Shown here piece after piece: positions 24,030-31,534 of a DNA stretch of 33,936 nucleotides (position 1 is the first letter of the stretch; every line of letters begins with the position of its first letter). The notes under the pieces were generated by a model that made no database searches, had not been told where the DNA came from, and saw only the letters and a program-made list of their open reading frames with translations. This DNA comes from a virus. The position numbers were made by a program, and so were the translations under genes. The stretch covers positions 1 through 33,936 of IMG/VR virus record IMGVR_UViG_3300047551_001838. One strand, written 5' to 3'.

Positions 24030-24752
24030 ATGCCGTCCGTTGAGCAACAGGTGACCGCTGAGCAGGTGCAGGCCTATGGGGCCGAGCTGCGCGCGTGGGC
24101 TGCCGGGATAAACAACCCGGACCCGGGCAACAGCAATCACCGCCCGTATGCCCGCGTCTGGAGCCCGACGACGGAGTATTGCCGCTACCTGATCCGCAAG
24201 TGCGGGCCAGCGAAGGCGATGCTGCAGCTCGAGTCACGGGCAGAGGCAGCAAAGAGGCAGCTGGAGTTCGACGCCGAGCTGGACAAGGCCAAGGAGGACC
24301 GCGAGCGCAAGCGCCGCGAGCGTGAGCGCCGCGATGCCGACGACCTGGCTGGCAAGGACGCGCCTGGTGTGCGTATCGACAGGGCCCTCGCGCAGCTGTC
24401 GATGATCGCCGGCGGCAAGACGATCAAGTTCGAGGCGCAGGTGCAGGGAGGCATCGAGCATCCATCGCGGCTGTTGGCCGAGCGTAACGACGAGGAGCAC
24501 CGCAAGGCCCTCGCCGCAGCGCTTGGGCTGGCAAGGCGCTTGGAGAACACGCTGGACCGCCTGCGCCGCTCACCGCTGCCTCCTCCGAAGCTCGCAGACC
24601 GTGACGCGCAGCTGAAAGCGTTCCTCGGGTACACGCCCGAGCAGATCGCGCAGCTTGACCCGCGTCAGGGACTGCCGAGGCAGATAAGGGAGCGCAGGGA
24701 CGCGCTTGGCCTTGACCCGGAAACCGGCGACTACATGGCGCAGGCGGCATGA
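24030..24752 (+). CDS. Hypothetical coiled-coil protein of the early operon
   Basis: 240 aa. N-terminal segment RPYARVWSPTTEYCRYLIRK, then a long highly charged helix (ESRAEAAKRQLEFDAELDKA, DRERKRRERERRDADD), a helical middle (HRKALAAALGLARRLENTLD) and a C-terminal DPETGDYMAQ. Too generic to classify. Its place after the ssDNA-binding protein suggests a DNA-metabolism role; replication-initiator function is possible but unsupported by motif. Confidence 0.65.
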   Translation: MPSVEQQVTAEQVQAYGAELRAWAAGINNPDPGNSNHRPYARVWSPTTEYCRYLIRKCGPAKAMLQLESRAEAAKRQLEFDAELDKAKEDRERKRRERERRDADDLAGKDAPGVRIDRALAQLSMIAGGKTIKFEAQVQGGIEHPSRLLAERNDEEHRKALAAALGLARRLENTLDRLRRSPLPPPKLADRDAQLKAFLGYTPEQIAQLDPRQGLPRQIRERRDALGLDPETGDYMAQAA

Positions 24753-24943
24753 AGATGACGCTCACCGTCACCGAAATGAGGCAGGACCCTAAGCCCTACC
24801 TCGAGCACGTCGCCGTGCGCATCGCCGAGGTCCTGCCCGCCGTCCTCACCTACGACGCCGAGGACCTGACTGCGCGGATGGCGCTGGACGCGCGCCTGGG
24901 CGAGCTCGAGCACGCCTGCAAGGTCGCAAGGGAGGCGCTGTGA
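24749..24943 (+). CDS. Hypothetical protein
   Basis: 64 aa, ATGA overlap upstream and GTG overlap downstream. Acidic helical sequence (HVAVRIAEVLPAVLTYDAED, LGELEHACKVAREAL). No domain recognised. Confidence 0.6.
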   Translation: MKMTLTVTEMRQDPKPYLEHVAVRIAEVLPAVLTYDAEDLTARMALDARLGELEHACKVAREAL

Positions 24944-25191
24944 AAGCACGCTGGCCGAAGCACTCAAACTACCCGCACACGCTTGGGATTGAGCGTAGGC
25001 GCGCTGAGCGCGAGCGGCTCTACGCCGACGTCGAGCGTCAGGTCAAGCAAGGCCGAGTAGCTGATCGCATCGCTGCCTTCCGGCACGCGCTGATGTGGGC
25101 CGGCTACGAGCCGCAGAGCATCGACATGGCCGTGGAGCGCAACCGAGAGTGGCTGGAGAGCGGAGACCCGCTGGAGAGGAAGATGCGATGA
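24940..25191 (+). CDS. Hypothetical basic protein
   Basis: 83 aa from a GTG at 24940. Arg-rich helices: RRRAERERLYADVERQVKQG, IAAFRHALMWAGYEPQSIDM, ending DPLERKMR. Probably helical and nucleic-acid facing by charge. Tight overlaps either side. No function recognised. Confidence 0.6.
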   Translation: MKARWPKHSNYPHTLGIERRRAERERLYADVERQVKQGRVADRIAAFRHALMWAGYEPQSIDMAVERNREWLESGDPLERKMR

Positions 25192-25388
25192 GCTGCAAGT
25201 GCGATAACTGCGAGTGCGAGCGACTGCGCGAGCACGTCACCACGCTTATGGCTGAGAACGCCGAGCTCTCGGCGCACATCGCTGTCCTGGTTGCCCTTGA
25301 CGAGAAGCGTCACGAGGCCGAGAAGCAGTTCGGCCGCCAGCTGGTCGAGGCCAGGGGGCGCATAGGGGAGAGGAAGGCGGACCTGTGA
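25188..25388 (+). CDS. Cysteine-knuckle coiled-coil protein
   Basis: 66 aa, ATG at 25188. Starts MSCKCDNCECERL, with a CxCxxCxC cluster suited to metal binding, then a coiled coil (LREHVTTLMAENAELSAHIA, DEKRHEAEKQFGRQLVEAR). Short zinc/coiled-coil proteins occur in actinophages, with unknown roles. Overlaps the next GTG by 4 nt. Confidence 0.6.
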   Translation: MSCKCDNCECERLREHVTTLMAENAELSAHIAVLVALDEKRHEAEKQFGRQLVEARGRIGERKADL

Positions 25389-26293
25389 CCGTTCAGCGCC
25401 TCGCCGGCCAGATAACCGCAACCGAGCAGGGAGCCCTGCCCGAGGGCGAGCACCGCATGACCCTTGACGAGGTCTCGGTCATGGCCCGCAAGAAGGGCGG
25501 CTGGGGGCTGCGCATAATCAGCCGCCACGACAGCGGCCAGTACGCAATCGAGTGGCGCAACCTGAGCGTCGACATAGACGACGCCTTCAACCTCACGGAT
25601 GGGCAGCGCAAGGGCCTGGTCGACTTCGCCAAGCGCTTCAACATCACCGAGACCGAGCCCGAGCGCATCTTTGAGGCCCTCAGCGCCGCCAAGGGAGCGC
25701 CGGTGCAGGTTCTCGTCAAGCAGACGCCGCACGCGCGGATCGTCAAGCACTCAGCACCGCAGGGCATCCGCCTGCGCACCGAGGCCGGCACGCTCACCGT
25801 CGCCGGAGAGGTCATAGAACCGCAGGACGCCTTTCAGCTCGAGCAGCGCCTGAAAGCCGCGCTGCGCATCACCAGGCGCTCACTAATCGACGTGGCCGAG
25901 GCCTGCTACGGCATCAGCCGCAACCACGCCTACGAGGCCCTCGGGTACGACACGCTCGCCGAGTTTCTCGCTCAGCCGGACATCGGCATGAGCCGCAGCG
26001 AGTTCTTCACCGCCGCCAAGGTTCACGAGGTATTCGTCCTCGAGCACGGCATCGACCCTGAGCGCCTGGCCGATGCGAGCCTGACCAAGCTCGATGTGGT
26101 GCTGCCGAAGGTCGCGGCAGGGGAGGTAGACGCAGAGGAAGCGCTGGGCGATGCCGCTACGCAGGGCCTGCGTGACCTGCGCGACGGCTACAGGGGCGAG
26201 AAGCAGTCCGGTGACCGGACTCCGGGCTGCGTCAGGTGCAAGGGGATACCGGACGAGGCGATCGACGAGCTGCGCGCCAGGTGGGAAGTATGA
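25385..26293 (+). CDS. Two-domain protein: OB-like N-terminus plus helical DNA-binding-like C-terminus
   Basis: 302 aa from a GTG. Residues 1-140 (ALPEGEHRMTLDEVSVMARK, YAIEWRNLSVDIDDAFNL, GAPVQVLVKQT) resemble DUF669-type ssDNA-binding proteins. Residues 155-270 are helical with an HTH-like stretch (RSLIDVAEACYGISRNHAY then EALGYDTLAEFL) seen in ParB/KorB-neighbour and phage regulator proteins. The linker near residue 274 encodes palindrome copy 3; a CVRC motif and helix end it. A replication or partition role is plausible, not shown. Confidence 0.65.
   Translation: MTVQRLAGQITATEQGALPEGEHRMTLDEVSVMARKKGGWGLRIISRHDSGQYAIEWRNLSVDIDDAFNLTDGQRKGLVDFAKRFNITETEPERIFEALSAAKGAPVQVLVKQTPHARIVKHSAPQGIRLRTEAGTLTVAGEVIEPQDAFQLEQRLKAALRITRRSLIDVAEACYGISRNHAYEALGYDTLAEFLAQPDIGMSRSEFFTAAKVHEVFVLEHGIDPERLADASLTKLDVVLPKVAAGEVDAEEALGDAATQGLRDLRDGYRGEKQSGDRTPGCVRCKGIPDEAIDELRARWEV
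26206..26220. repeat. 15-bp palindrome GTCCGGTGACCGGAC, copy 3
   Basis: Exact reverse complement of copies 1 and 2, extended by matching A and T flanks to a 17-base palindrome. Read as part of Q-S-G-D-R-T in the linker of the 302-aa protein, a different phase from copy 2. Confidence 0.8.
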
Positions 26294-26508
26294 GCAACGT
26301 CATCGACCTGAACGCCTTCCGCAAGGACCGCGACGAGTGGGACAGGCTCTGCGACGACGAGTCGATCGACGTCTTCCTGGCCGCCTTCTGGCATCAGTCG
26401 CCGTTCGCCGAGCTGCTCGACTCACCGAACCTTCGCCGCCGCACAGCTCAGGCACTCGTCGAGCTCAGGGACTACCTTCGGGACTCCGACGAGAGGAGAC
26501 CCGCATGA
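26290..26508 (+). CDS. Hypothetical acidic protein
   Basis: 72 aa, ATGA overlap with the upstream gene. Starts SNVIDLNAFRKDRDEWDRLC, continues DDESIDVFLAAFWHQSPFAE and a C-terminal helix. Short proteins with an N-terminal IDLNAFR-type helix are frequent in phages and mobile elements; function unknown. Overlaps the integrase start. Confidence 0.6.
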   Translation: MSNVIDLNAFRKDRDEWDRLCDDESIDVFLAAFWHQSPFAELLDSPNLRRRTAQALVELRDYLRDSDERRPA

Positions 26509-27479
26509 GGTTCGAGGTTGCCATTGACGCCTTCATCGCCGACTGGCGCGGCTACGGGCAGATCAACAGCCCGCACACCGAGCAGGCCTACAGGGAGAAG
26601 CTCTGCGCTCACGCCGAGGACTGCGGAGGCCGTCCGGTGGAGAAGGCGGGCAAGCAGGACGTCAAGCGCACGCTGCGCCGCTGGGAGCATCCGAACAGCA
26701 AGAACCAGGCGCACTCGGTCCTGACCAGCTTCTACGACTGGACCTGCGAGGAGGACATGCGCACGACCAACCCGGCTCGCGCCGTTCGCAGGGCCCGCAA
26801 GACCAAGGCCAAGATCAACCGCCTGACCCGCCAGGAGATACAGCAGCTGCTCAGCTGGGCGGCGAGCTCCGATGCGCGGCCTACCGAGCGCTGGATCGTC
26901 TACCTCGGCGTCTGCGCCGGTCTTCGCTCGCAGGAGCTGCGCATGTGCCAGGTGGCCGACGTGATGCGCCCGGGCTGGGTGCATGTGCCGCGCACGGCAG
27001 GCAAGGGCGCCAAGGAGCGCTGGGTGCCGGCCATCGCCGACCTGCAGCCGGTCCTCGAGGAGATACGCACGATCGGCCCGAAGGAAGGCACGTTGCTGCG
27101 CCCTCGCCAGCGGGCAACCCTCCCGGCACTCGGCGAGTTCGTCGAGGTCGACCGCCCGATGTCGGCCAACAGCATGTACCGCATCATCAAGGACTGCGGC
27201 ATCAAGGCTGGCATCTATCAGCCGATCACGCCGCACACGCTCAGGCACGCCTTCGGCGACACGCTGGGCAAGGCGGTCGGCCTACGAGTCGCTCAAGCCC
27301 TCCTGGGCCACGAGTCGGTGGAGACGACCGCCGGCACCTACGTCGACCGCGTGAGCCTGGACGAGATGCAGGTCGCCACGGCGGGCTTCACGTTCTTCAC
27401 AGGGCAGGACTCAGATCACCAAGGGGTATCCCTCGCGGAGACCCTAAAACCAGCCGGAGGGCTACATGATGTTCGATAA
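26505..27479 (+). CDS. int: Tyrosine recombinase (integrase)
   Basis: 324 aa from ATG 26505, with GAGGAG before it. A SAM-like core-binding domain (residues 1-105) precedes the catalytic domain with R141 (CAGLRSQEL), K170 (GKGAKERW), H244 and R247 (TPHTLRHAF), H269 (LLGHESVET) and nucleophile Y279 (GTYVD). The set is complete. It should integrate the phage at an att site, so the phage is temperate. There is no arm-binding N-terminal extension. The last 30 residues overlap the next gene. No clear attP core was found nearby. Confidence 0.9.
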   Translation: MRFEVAIDAFIADWRGYGQINSPHTEQAYREKLCAHAEDCGGRPVEKAGKQDVKRTLRRWEHPNSKNQAHSVLTSFYDWTCEEDMRTTNPARAVRRARKTKAKINRLTRQEIQQLLSWAASSDARPTERWIVYLGVCAGLRSQELRMCQVADVMRPGWVHVPRTAGKGAKERWVPAIADLQPVLEEIRTIGPKEGTLLRPRQRATLPALGEFVEVDRPMSANSMYRIIKDCGIKAGIYQPITPHTLRHAFGDTLGKAVGLRVAQALLGHESVETTAGTYVDRVSLDEMQVATAGFTFFTGQDSDHQGVSLAETLKPAGGLHDVR

Positions 27480-27705
27480 TAGAGAGAAGGAGCAGGTAAG
27501 TCAGCAGAGGTCTGTAGAGGACGATACGACTCTCCTCATGGGCCTGCGCAGGGGCCTGCCGGAGCACTCAGGGGATGCCGAGCCGGTGCTGGTGCTGCGC
27601 AACGGGGCAGAGGTCATCCTCACGCTGGACGACGGCGAGCAGCTGGTGCTGGACGCCCTTGAGCTGGCCGCTGCCATCAGGCCGCAGCTGCGGGTAGCGG
27701 CATGA
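27466..27705 (+). CDS. Hypothetical protein
   Basis: 79 aa, GGAGG at 27456-27460 before tandem ATGs. Charged N-terminus then a beta/helix end (PVLVLRNGAEVILTLDDGEQ, LVLDALELAAAIRPQ). No domain recognised. Overlaps the integrase 3' end by 14 nt. Confidence 0.55.
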   Translation: MMFDNREKEQVSQQRSVEDDTTLLMGLRRGLPEHSGDAEPVLVLRNGAEVILTLDDGEQLVLDALELAAAIRPQLRVAA

Positions 27706-28034
27706 GGCAGAGCAAGGTCAAGCGCCAAGAGGCCAAGCGCGAGCGCGGCAGACTCTTCGGTGGCAGGATGCGCCAGAAGGAAGAGAAGGCCGAGCCGACC
27801 CGCTACACGGTTGTCTGCGCCGAGGACGTCAGGCAGCCGAAGTACCTGTTCTGCGGCGCTGAGAGTTTCGACGGCTACCCGCTTGAGCACGCAGAGCGCC
27901 TCGCCGCCCCGGTGCCCGGCCAGGAGAACCGCTACGCCGTCGTGCCGCTTGAGGTTCATCGCTGGGCGCGAGCTCAGGGAGAGCCGCTGAGCCCGAAGGC
28001 TGCGATGGCCGGCTACGAGAAGGAGGCCGCATGA
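27702..28034 (+). CDS. Hypothetical protein
   Basis: 110 aa, ATGA overlap upstream. Very basic N-terminus (RQSKVKRQEAKRERGRLFGG) followed by a compact alpha/beta part (TRYTVVCAEDVRQPKYLFC, RYAVVPLEVHRWARAQG). Possibly nucleic-acid binding. No function recognised. Confidence 0.6.
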   Translation: MRQSKVKRQEAKRERGRLFGGRMRQKEEKAEPTRYTVVCAEDVRQPKYLFCGAESFDGYPLEHAERLAAPVPGQENRYAVVPLEVHRWARAQGEPLSPKAAMAGYEKEAA

Positions 28035-28225
28035 GCTTCAGGGATCGTATGGAGGCTCAGGCCGAGGCCGACATGATTGCCAAGCCTTGGCACTACGACG
28101 GCCCGGACTTCGCGCCGTGGAAGCACCTGGGCCCTGAGCACGAGGACCTCAAGGCTCGCTGCGAGGGCAGGGCGCCGTTCTCTACCGACCGTGAGGACCA
28201 CGACGAGGAGGTGCGCGATGCGTAG
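28031..28225 (+). CDS. Hypothetical acidic protein
   Basis: 64 aa. Acidic with aromatic residues (FRDRMEAQAEADMIAKPWHY, DFAPWKHLGPEHED). No domain. Its end overlaps the start of the secreted protein by 8 nt. Confidence 0.55.
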   Translation: MSFRDRMEAQAEADMIAKPWHYDGPDFAPWKHLGPEHEDLKARCEGRAPFSTDREDHDEEVRDA

Positions 28226-28550
28226 GCTCCTCGTCGCCGTCCTAGCCGCGATGGCTCTCGGCGCTCCCGTAGCGCAGGCCCGGCCGATGCCCGCCAACTG
28301 GCAGCTGTGGGTGAAGATGGGCCGCTGCGAGCAGCCCGGTAGCGGCTGGCGCGGAGTCAACTGGTCTCACAAGGGCCCGACCTACCAGGGCGGCCTTGGC
28401 TTCTACTACGCAACCTGGCAGCACTGGAAGCTGCCGTGGTATCCGAGCAACGCCGGCTATGCGACGTGGCGCCAGCAGATGCGCGTGGCAAACCGCGTGG
28501 CGCGCGACGTCGGTTTCTCGGCGTGGAGCTGCTGGGCGAGGATCAGATGA
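28218..28550 (+). CDS. Secreted Rpf/transglycosylase-like muralytic protein
   Basis: 110 aa. A clear signal peptide (MRRLLVAVLAAMALG, cleavage after AQA at 21) leads to a short domain resembling actinobacterial resuscitation-promoting-factor lysozymes: GRCEQPGSGW with putative catalytic E38, YQGGLGFYYATWQHW, a helix QQMRVANRVARDV, and SAWSCW giving a second Cys (C37/C105). It would cut glycan strands from outside the membrane. It is far from the lysis cassette and among early/lysogeny genes, so remodelling of the wall or host dormancy is possible. Confidence 0.72.
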   Translation: MRRLLVAVLAAMALGAPVAQARPMPANWQLWVKMGRCEQPGSGWRGVNWSHKGPTYQGGLGFYYATWQHWKLPWYPSNAGYATWRQQMRVANRVARDVGFSAWSCWARIR

Positions 28551-28768
28551 CCAGGTACACGCTCGCCGGGCCCTACAAGGCCGAGCACGACCCGCAGGGG
28601 GAGTGGGTGCTGTGGCGCGACGTGCGCGATGCGCTGACGAGCTGCTCCGAGCTCGCGGTCGAGCGTGACGCCTACCGCAAGGCCCTAGTAGACATCGCCG
28701 CCATCCCGTTGACGCTGCCTAGTGCAGCTTCGGGCGTGGCACGGGCCAAGGAAGCGCTGGAGAAGTGA
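28547..28768 (+). CDS. Hypothetical protein
   Basis: 73 aa, ATGA overlap with the secreted protein. YTLAGPYKAEHDPQGEWVLW then helices (VRDALTSCSELAVERDAYRK). Looks like the many actinophage small proteins with a short beta start and coiled-coil end. Function unknown. Confidence 0.55.
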   Translation: MTRYTLAGPYKAEHDPQGEWVLWRDVRDALTSCSELAVERDAYRKALVDIAAIPLTLPSAASGVARAKEALEK

Positions 28769-29076
28769 AGCGCCGCTCGTGGAAAGAGGCCAGGCAGAAG
28801 GTTGAGCGCGAGGGCTTCAGGTGCCGCGTGTGCCGCTCGAGCTTTCAGGTAGAGGCTGCGCACGTCATCCCTCGCAGCCTTGCGCCTGGAGTCGGCAACA
28901 ACATGGGCGCCGACAACGTCGTGCCGCTGTGCGGTGACGTTTGCCATCCCGCCTATGACCGGCACGAGCTGGACCTGCTGCCCTACTTGACGCTGCCCGA
29001 GCAGCTGGCGGCCGTTCAGCAGGCCGGCTCAATCGCTCTGGCTTACCGGCGCACGACTAACACACGGGATTTCTGA
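28765..29076 (+). CDS. HNH endonuclease
   Basis: 103 aa from a GTG overlapping the upstream stop. Zinc pair CRVC (20-23) and PLCGDVCHP (C56, C60), with HNH core AAHVIPRS (H33), N51 in GADNVVPL and the C-terminal H in YDRHELD. Cuts DNA; could be a homing-type or defence nuclease. Directly overlaps the methyltransferase start, so a restriction-modification-like pair is conceivable but unproven. Confidence 0.82.
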   Translation: MKRRSWKEARQKVEREGFRCRVCRSSFQVEAAHVIPRSLAPGVGNNMGADNVVPLCGDVCHPAYDRHELDLLPYLTLPEQLAAVQQAGSIALAYRRTTNTRDF

Positions 29077-30431
29077 TGTGGCGGCTGATTGAGGCGGATT
29101 GCGTTGAAGCGATGCGCGAGCTGCCGGAGGCGAGCATTGACGCCATCGTCACCGACCCGCCATACGGCCTCGGGTTTATGGGTAAGGAGTGGGATGACCT
29201 GCCGCCCGGCCTTGAGTGGGCGCAGGAGTGCATCCGCGTCCTGAAGCCTGGCGGTCACCTTCTGGCGTTTGGTGGGAGCCGGACGTATCACCGTCTTGCG
29301 TGCGCGGTTGAGGATGCGGGGTTTGAGGTTCGGGATCAGATGATGTGGCTTTATGGGTCGGGGTTTCCGAAAAGTCTCAATGTGGGGAAGGCGATTGACA
29401 AGGCAGCGGGAGCCGAGCGGGAGGTTGTCGGAGAGCCGGCACAGCGCGGAAGTCCGAACGGTGTCGCGCCGTTCAACACCGCCGACGCTCCGGTTGAGCT
29501 AATCACCGCCCCCGCTACTCCCGAAGCCGAGAAGTGGGAGGGGTGGGGTACGGCGTTAAAGCCTGCTCACGAGCCGATCGTCGTTGCTCGTAAGCCGCTG
29601 TCAGGGACGGTTGCGGCGAACGTGTTGGAGTTTGGGACGGGCGCGTTGAACATCAACGGGTGCCGGATAGAGGGGCAGCCCCCGTCGGTTCCGCAGCCCT
29701 TGATGCGGCCGGGCGTTGATAGCGGCCACGCGCTTGGTGCTGGAACAGGTCGCAACGGTGAGATGAGTGAAGCCTCCGGCCGTTGGCCTGCGAACGTGAT
29801 TCTCAATGAGGAAGCGGGGCGGCTCCTAGACGAGCAGAGCGGAGAAAGCAAGGACGGAACGGCGGTTTACCGAAACCATCCTGACGAGGGCCGTTTTCAT
29901 GATGCATCAAGTTATGCGTTCCGTATGCGACGGGGGCCAGATAAGGGCTACGGCGGTTCGGGCGGCGCTTCTCGTTTCTTCTATTGCCCGAAGGCTTCTA
30001 AGGGTGAGCGCAACGCCGGGCTAGACGGGTTTGACCTAAAGGTTGTCAACGAAGCAACACCGCCAGGAACCAAAGGCGCTCAGTCACCGAGGGCTGGAGC
30101 CGGACGCAACGGAGCAGTTCCAAACCATCACCCGACCGTAAAGCCGATAGAGCTCATGCGCTACTTATGCCGCCTTGTCACTCCGCCAGGCGGCATTGTC
30201 CTTGACCCGTTTACCGGAAGCGGCACTACGGGCTGCGCTGCGGTCCTAGAGGGCTTTGAGTTTGTCGGCGTTGAGCGCGAGGCCGAATATGCGGAGATTG
30301 CCAAAGCGCGCATTGCCTGGTGGGAGAAGCATCAGGCGCAGGGCGACACCGACGACATCATGCGCGCCGCAGACGAGCGTGAAGCTGTTGAGGAAGCCGG
30401 GCAGCTCGGGCTACTGGACGAGGCCGCATGA
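29076..30431 (+). CDS. DNA methyltransferase (N6-adenine/N4-cytosine, beta class)
   Basis: 451 aa. DPPY (27-30) precedes the SAM motif DPFTGSGTTG (about 378-385), the beta-class order. GGHLLAFGGSRTYHRL and HHPTVKPIELMRYLCRL are typical of N6-A/N4-C enzymes; the middle 150 residues should be the target-recognition region. It may protect phage DNA from host restriction. Codon choice (many GGG, GTT, TTT) differs from the flanking genes, a sign of recent acquisition. No restriction partner except the adjoining HNH gene. Confidence 0.88.
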   Translation: MWRLIEADCVEAMRELPEASIDAIVTDPPYGLGFMGKEWDDLPPGLEWAQECIRVLKPGGHLLAFGGSRTYHRLACAVEDAGFEVRDQMMWLYGSGFPKSLNVGKAIDKAAGAEREVVGEPAQRGSPNGVAPFNTADAPVELITAPATPEAEKWEGWGTALKPAHEPIVVARKPLSGTVAANVLEFGTGALNINGCRIEGQPPSVPQPLMRPGVDSGHALGAGTGRNGEMSEASGRWPANVILNEEAGRLLDEQSGESKDGTAVYRNHPDEGRFHDASSYAFRMRRGPDKGYGGSGGASRFFYCPKASKGERNAGLDGFDLKVVNEATPPGTKGAQSPRAGAGRNGAVPNHHPTVKPIELMRYLCRLVTPPGGIVLDPFTGSGTTGCAAVLEGFEFVGVEREAEYAEIAKARIAWWEKHQAQGDTDDIMRAADEREAVEEAGQLGLLDEAA

Positions 30432-30754
30432 GCGAGTGCATCTTCACCGCCCCGTGCCCTGCCGGCTACCTGGAGGTCCGGGTCGGCTGGCATCACGACA
30501 GGAATGGAAACAGCAGCTACTTCGGCCGCGTATGGGAGAACGGAGACGAAAGCAAGGAGCTCCTCGACGTCGGCTGCCTGCTCATCGACCCGATTCCGAC
30601 GATCGGCGAGCTCAAGCGCCGCATGGGCGACTACGCGCAGTTCCTGCCCGTCGACCTTTACATCCCGCACGACCAGGTCAGCGAGCTGCACTACGTCCGG
30701 CTCATGGGTGACCGCGAGCCCTACATGCGTCACTACGCCATCAGGAAGCCATGA
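30428..30754 (+). CDS. Hypothetical protein
   Basis: 108 aa, ATGA overlap with the methyltransferase. Starts ECIFTAPCPAGYLEVRVGWH, with mixed alpha/beta sequence and a C-terminal HYVRLMGDREPYMRHYAI. Codon use returns to the phage norm. No recognised domain. Confidence 0.6.
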   Translation: MSECIFTAPCPAGYLEVRVGWHHDRNGNSSYFGRVWENGDESKELLDVGCLLIDPIPTIGELKRRMGDYAQFLPVDLYIPHDQVSELHYVRLMGDREPYMRHYAIRKP

Positions 30755-30915
30755 GCTGGGCCGGATGGCCGAACGGGCCCGCAACCGACAAGCAGTATTG
30801 GCTGATCCGCAAGCTCGCCGAGCAGACCGGCAGGCCGGTGCCGCCCGGGCTCACAGAGGGCCTTGCCAGCCGTTACATCACCGAGCTGAAAGAACTGCAG
30901 AAGGCCCGCAGATGA
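30751..30915 (+). CDS. DUF3072-like small protein
   Basis: 54 aa, ATGA overlaps on both sides. The pattern ATDKQYWLIRKLAEQTG, then LTEGLASRYITELKEL, matches the short DUF3072-type helical domain found in actinobacteria and their phages. Function of the family is not established. Confidence 0.6.
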   Translation: MSWAGWPNGPATDKQYWLIRKLAEQTGRPVPPGLTEGLASRYITELKELQKARR

Positions 30916-31091
30916 GCGCGCACGACCGACTCAAGAAGCTGGGCATCGTGCCGACCATTGACGCTGAGCGGGCCTATCGCCTCGGCCAGCAGGATGCGCG
31001 CGAGGAGATCGCCAGGCTGCAAGACGAGCTGGACGTGCTGCGGGCCCGCATGATCGAGATAGGGCTGCTGGCCTCAAGGCGCAGCCGGTGA
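30912..31091 (+). CDS. Small coiled-coil protein
   Basis: 59 aa from ATG 30912. SAHDRLKKLGIVPTIDAERA then a coiled coil (GQQDAREEIARLQDELDVLR). Overlaps neighbours by 4 nt each side. Function unknown. Confidence 0.55.
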   Translation: MSAHDRLKKLGIVPTIDAERAYRLGQQDAREEIARLQDELDVLRARMIEIGLLASRRSR

Positions 31092-31534
31092 GTCTCCGTC
31101 TCGTGCCAGTCAGCTTTCAAGAGGCGACAGAGTTCACACGCGCTTGGCACAGGCATCACTTGCCGCCTCGCGGCCACAAGTTCAGTATCGGCGTTGCCGA
31201 TGGTGACGTCCTAGTAGGCGTAGCAATGGTCGGTAGGCCCGTTGCCCGTCACTACGACGATGGACTGACGCTTGAGGTAAACCGCACCGCCACAGATGGG
31301 AGTCGCAACGCCAACTCCATGCTCTATGGGGCCGCCTGGAGGGCGACTAAGGCGCTCGGCTATGGGCGACTCATTACCTACACGCAGGAGGGCGAGAGCG
31401 GCTCATCGTTGCGCGCAGCTGGCTGGAAGGTGGTTGGGGAGCGCAAGGCGCGCTCTGGCTGGAACGTCCCGTCGCGCCCAAGGCTTGATCGTGGCACTGA
31501 TGGCGTCCAGCGAACTCTCTGGGAGGCAGCGTGA
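31088..31534 (+). CDS. XF1762-family GNAT-like protein
   Basis: 148 aa from a GTG. Strong match to the XF1762-type phage/mobile-element family: SLRLVPVSFQEATEFTRAWH, the HRHHLPPRGHKFSIGV block, VGVAMVGRPVARHYDDGLTL, NSMLYGAAWRATKALGYGRL and ESGSSLRAAGWK. The fold is GNAT-like, but the substrate is unknown. Codon use is mixed compared with the genes around it. Confidence 0.8.
   Translation: MSLRLVPVSFQEATEFTRAWHRHHLPPRGHKFSIGVADGDVLVGVAMVGRPVARHYDDGLTLEVNRTATDGSRNANSMLYGAAWRATKALGYGRLITYTQEGESGSSLRAAGWKVVGERKARSGWNVPSRPRLDRGTDGVQRTLWEAA

Noticed and set aside
27380-27500. attP core next to the integrase
   Set aside because: I looked for a tRNA 3' end or paired repeats near the integrase and saw none convincing; the only T-arm-like sequence is at 7683-7703, far away.
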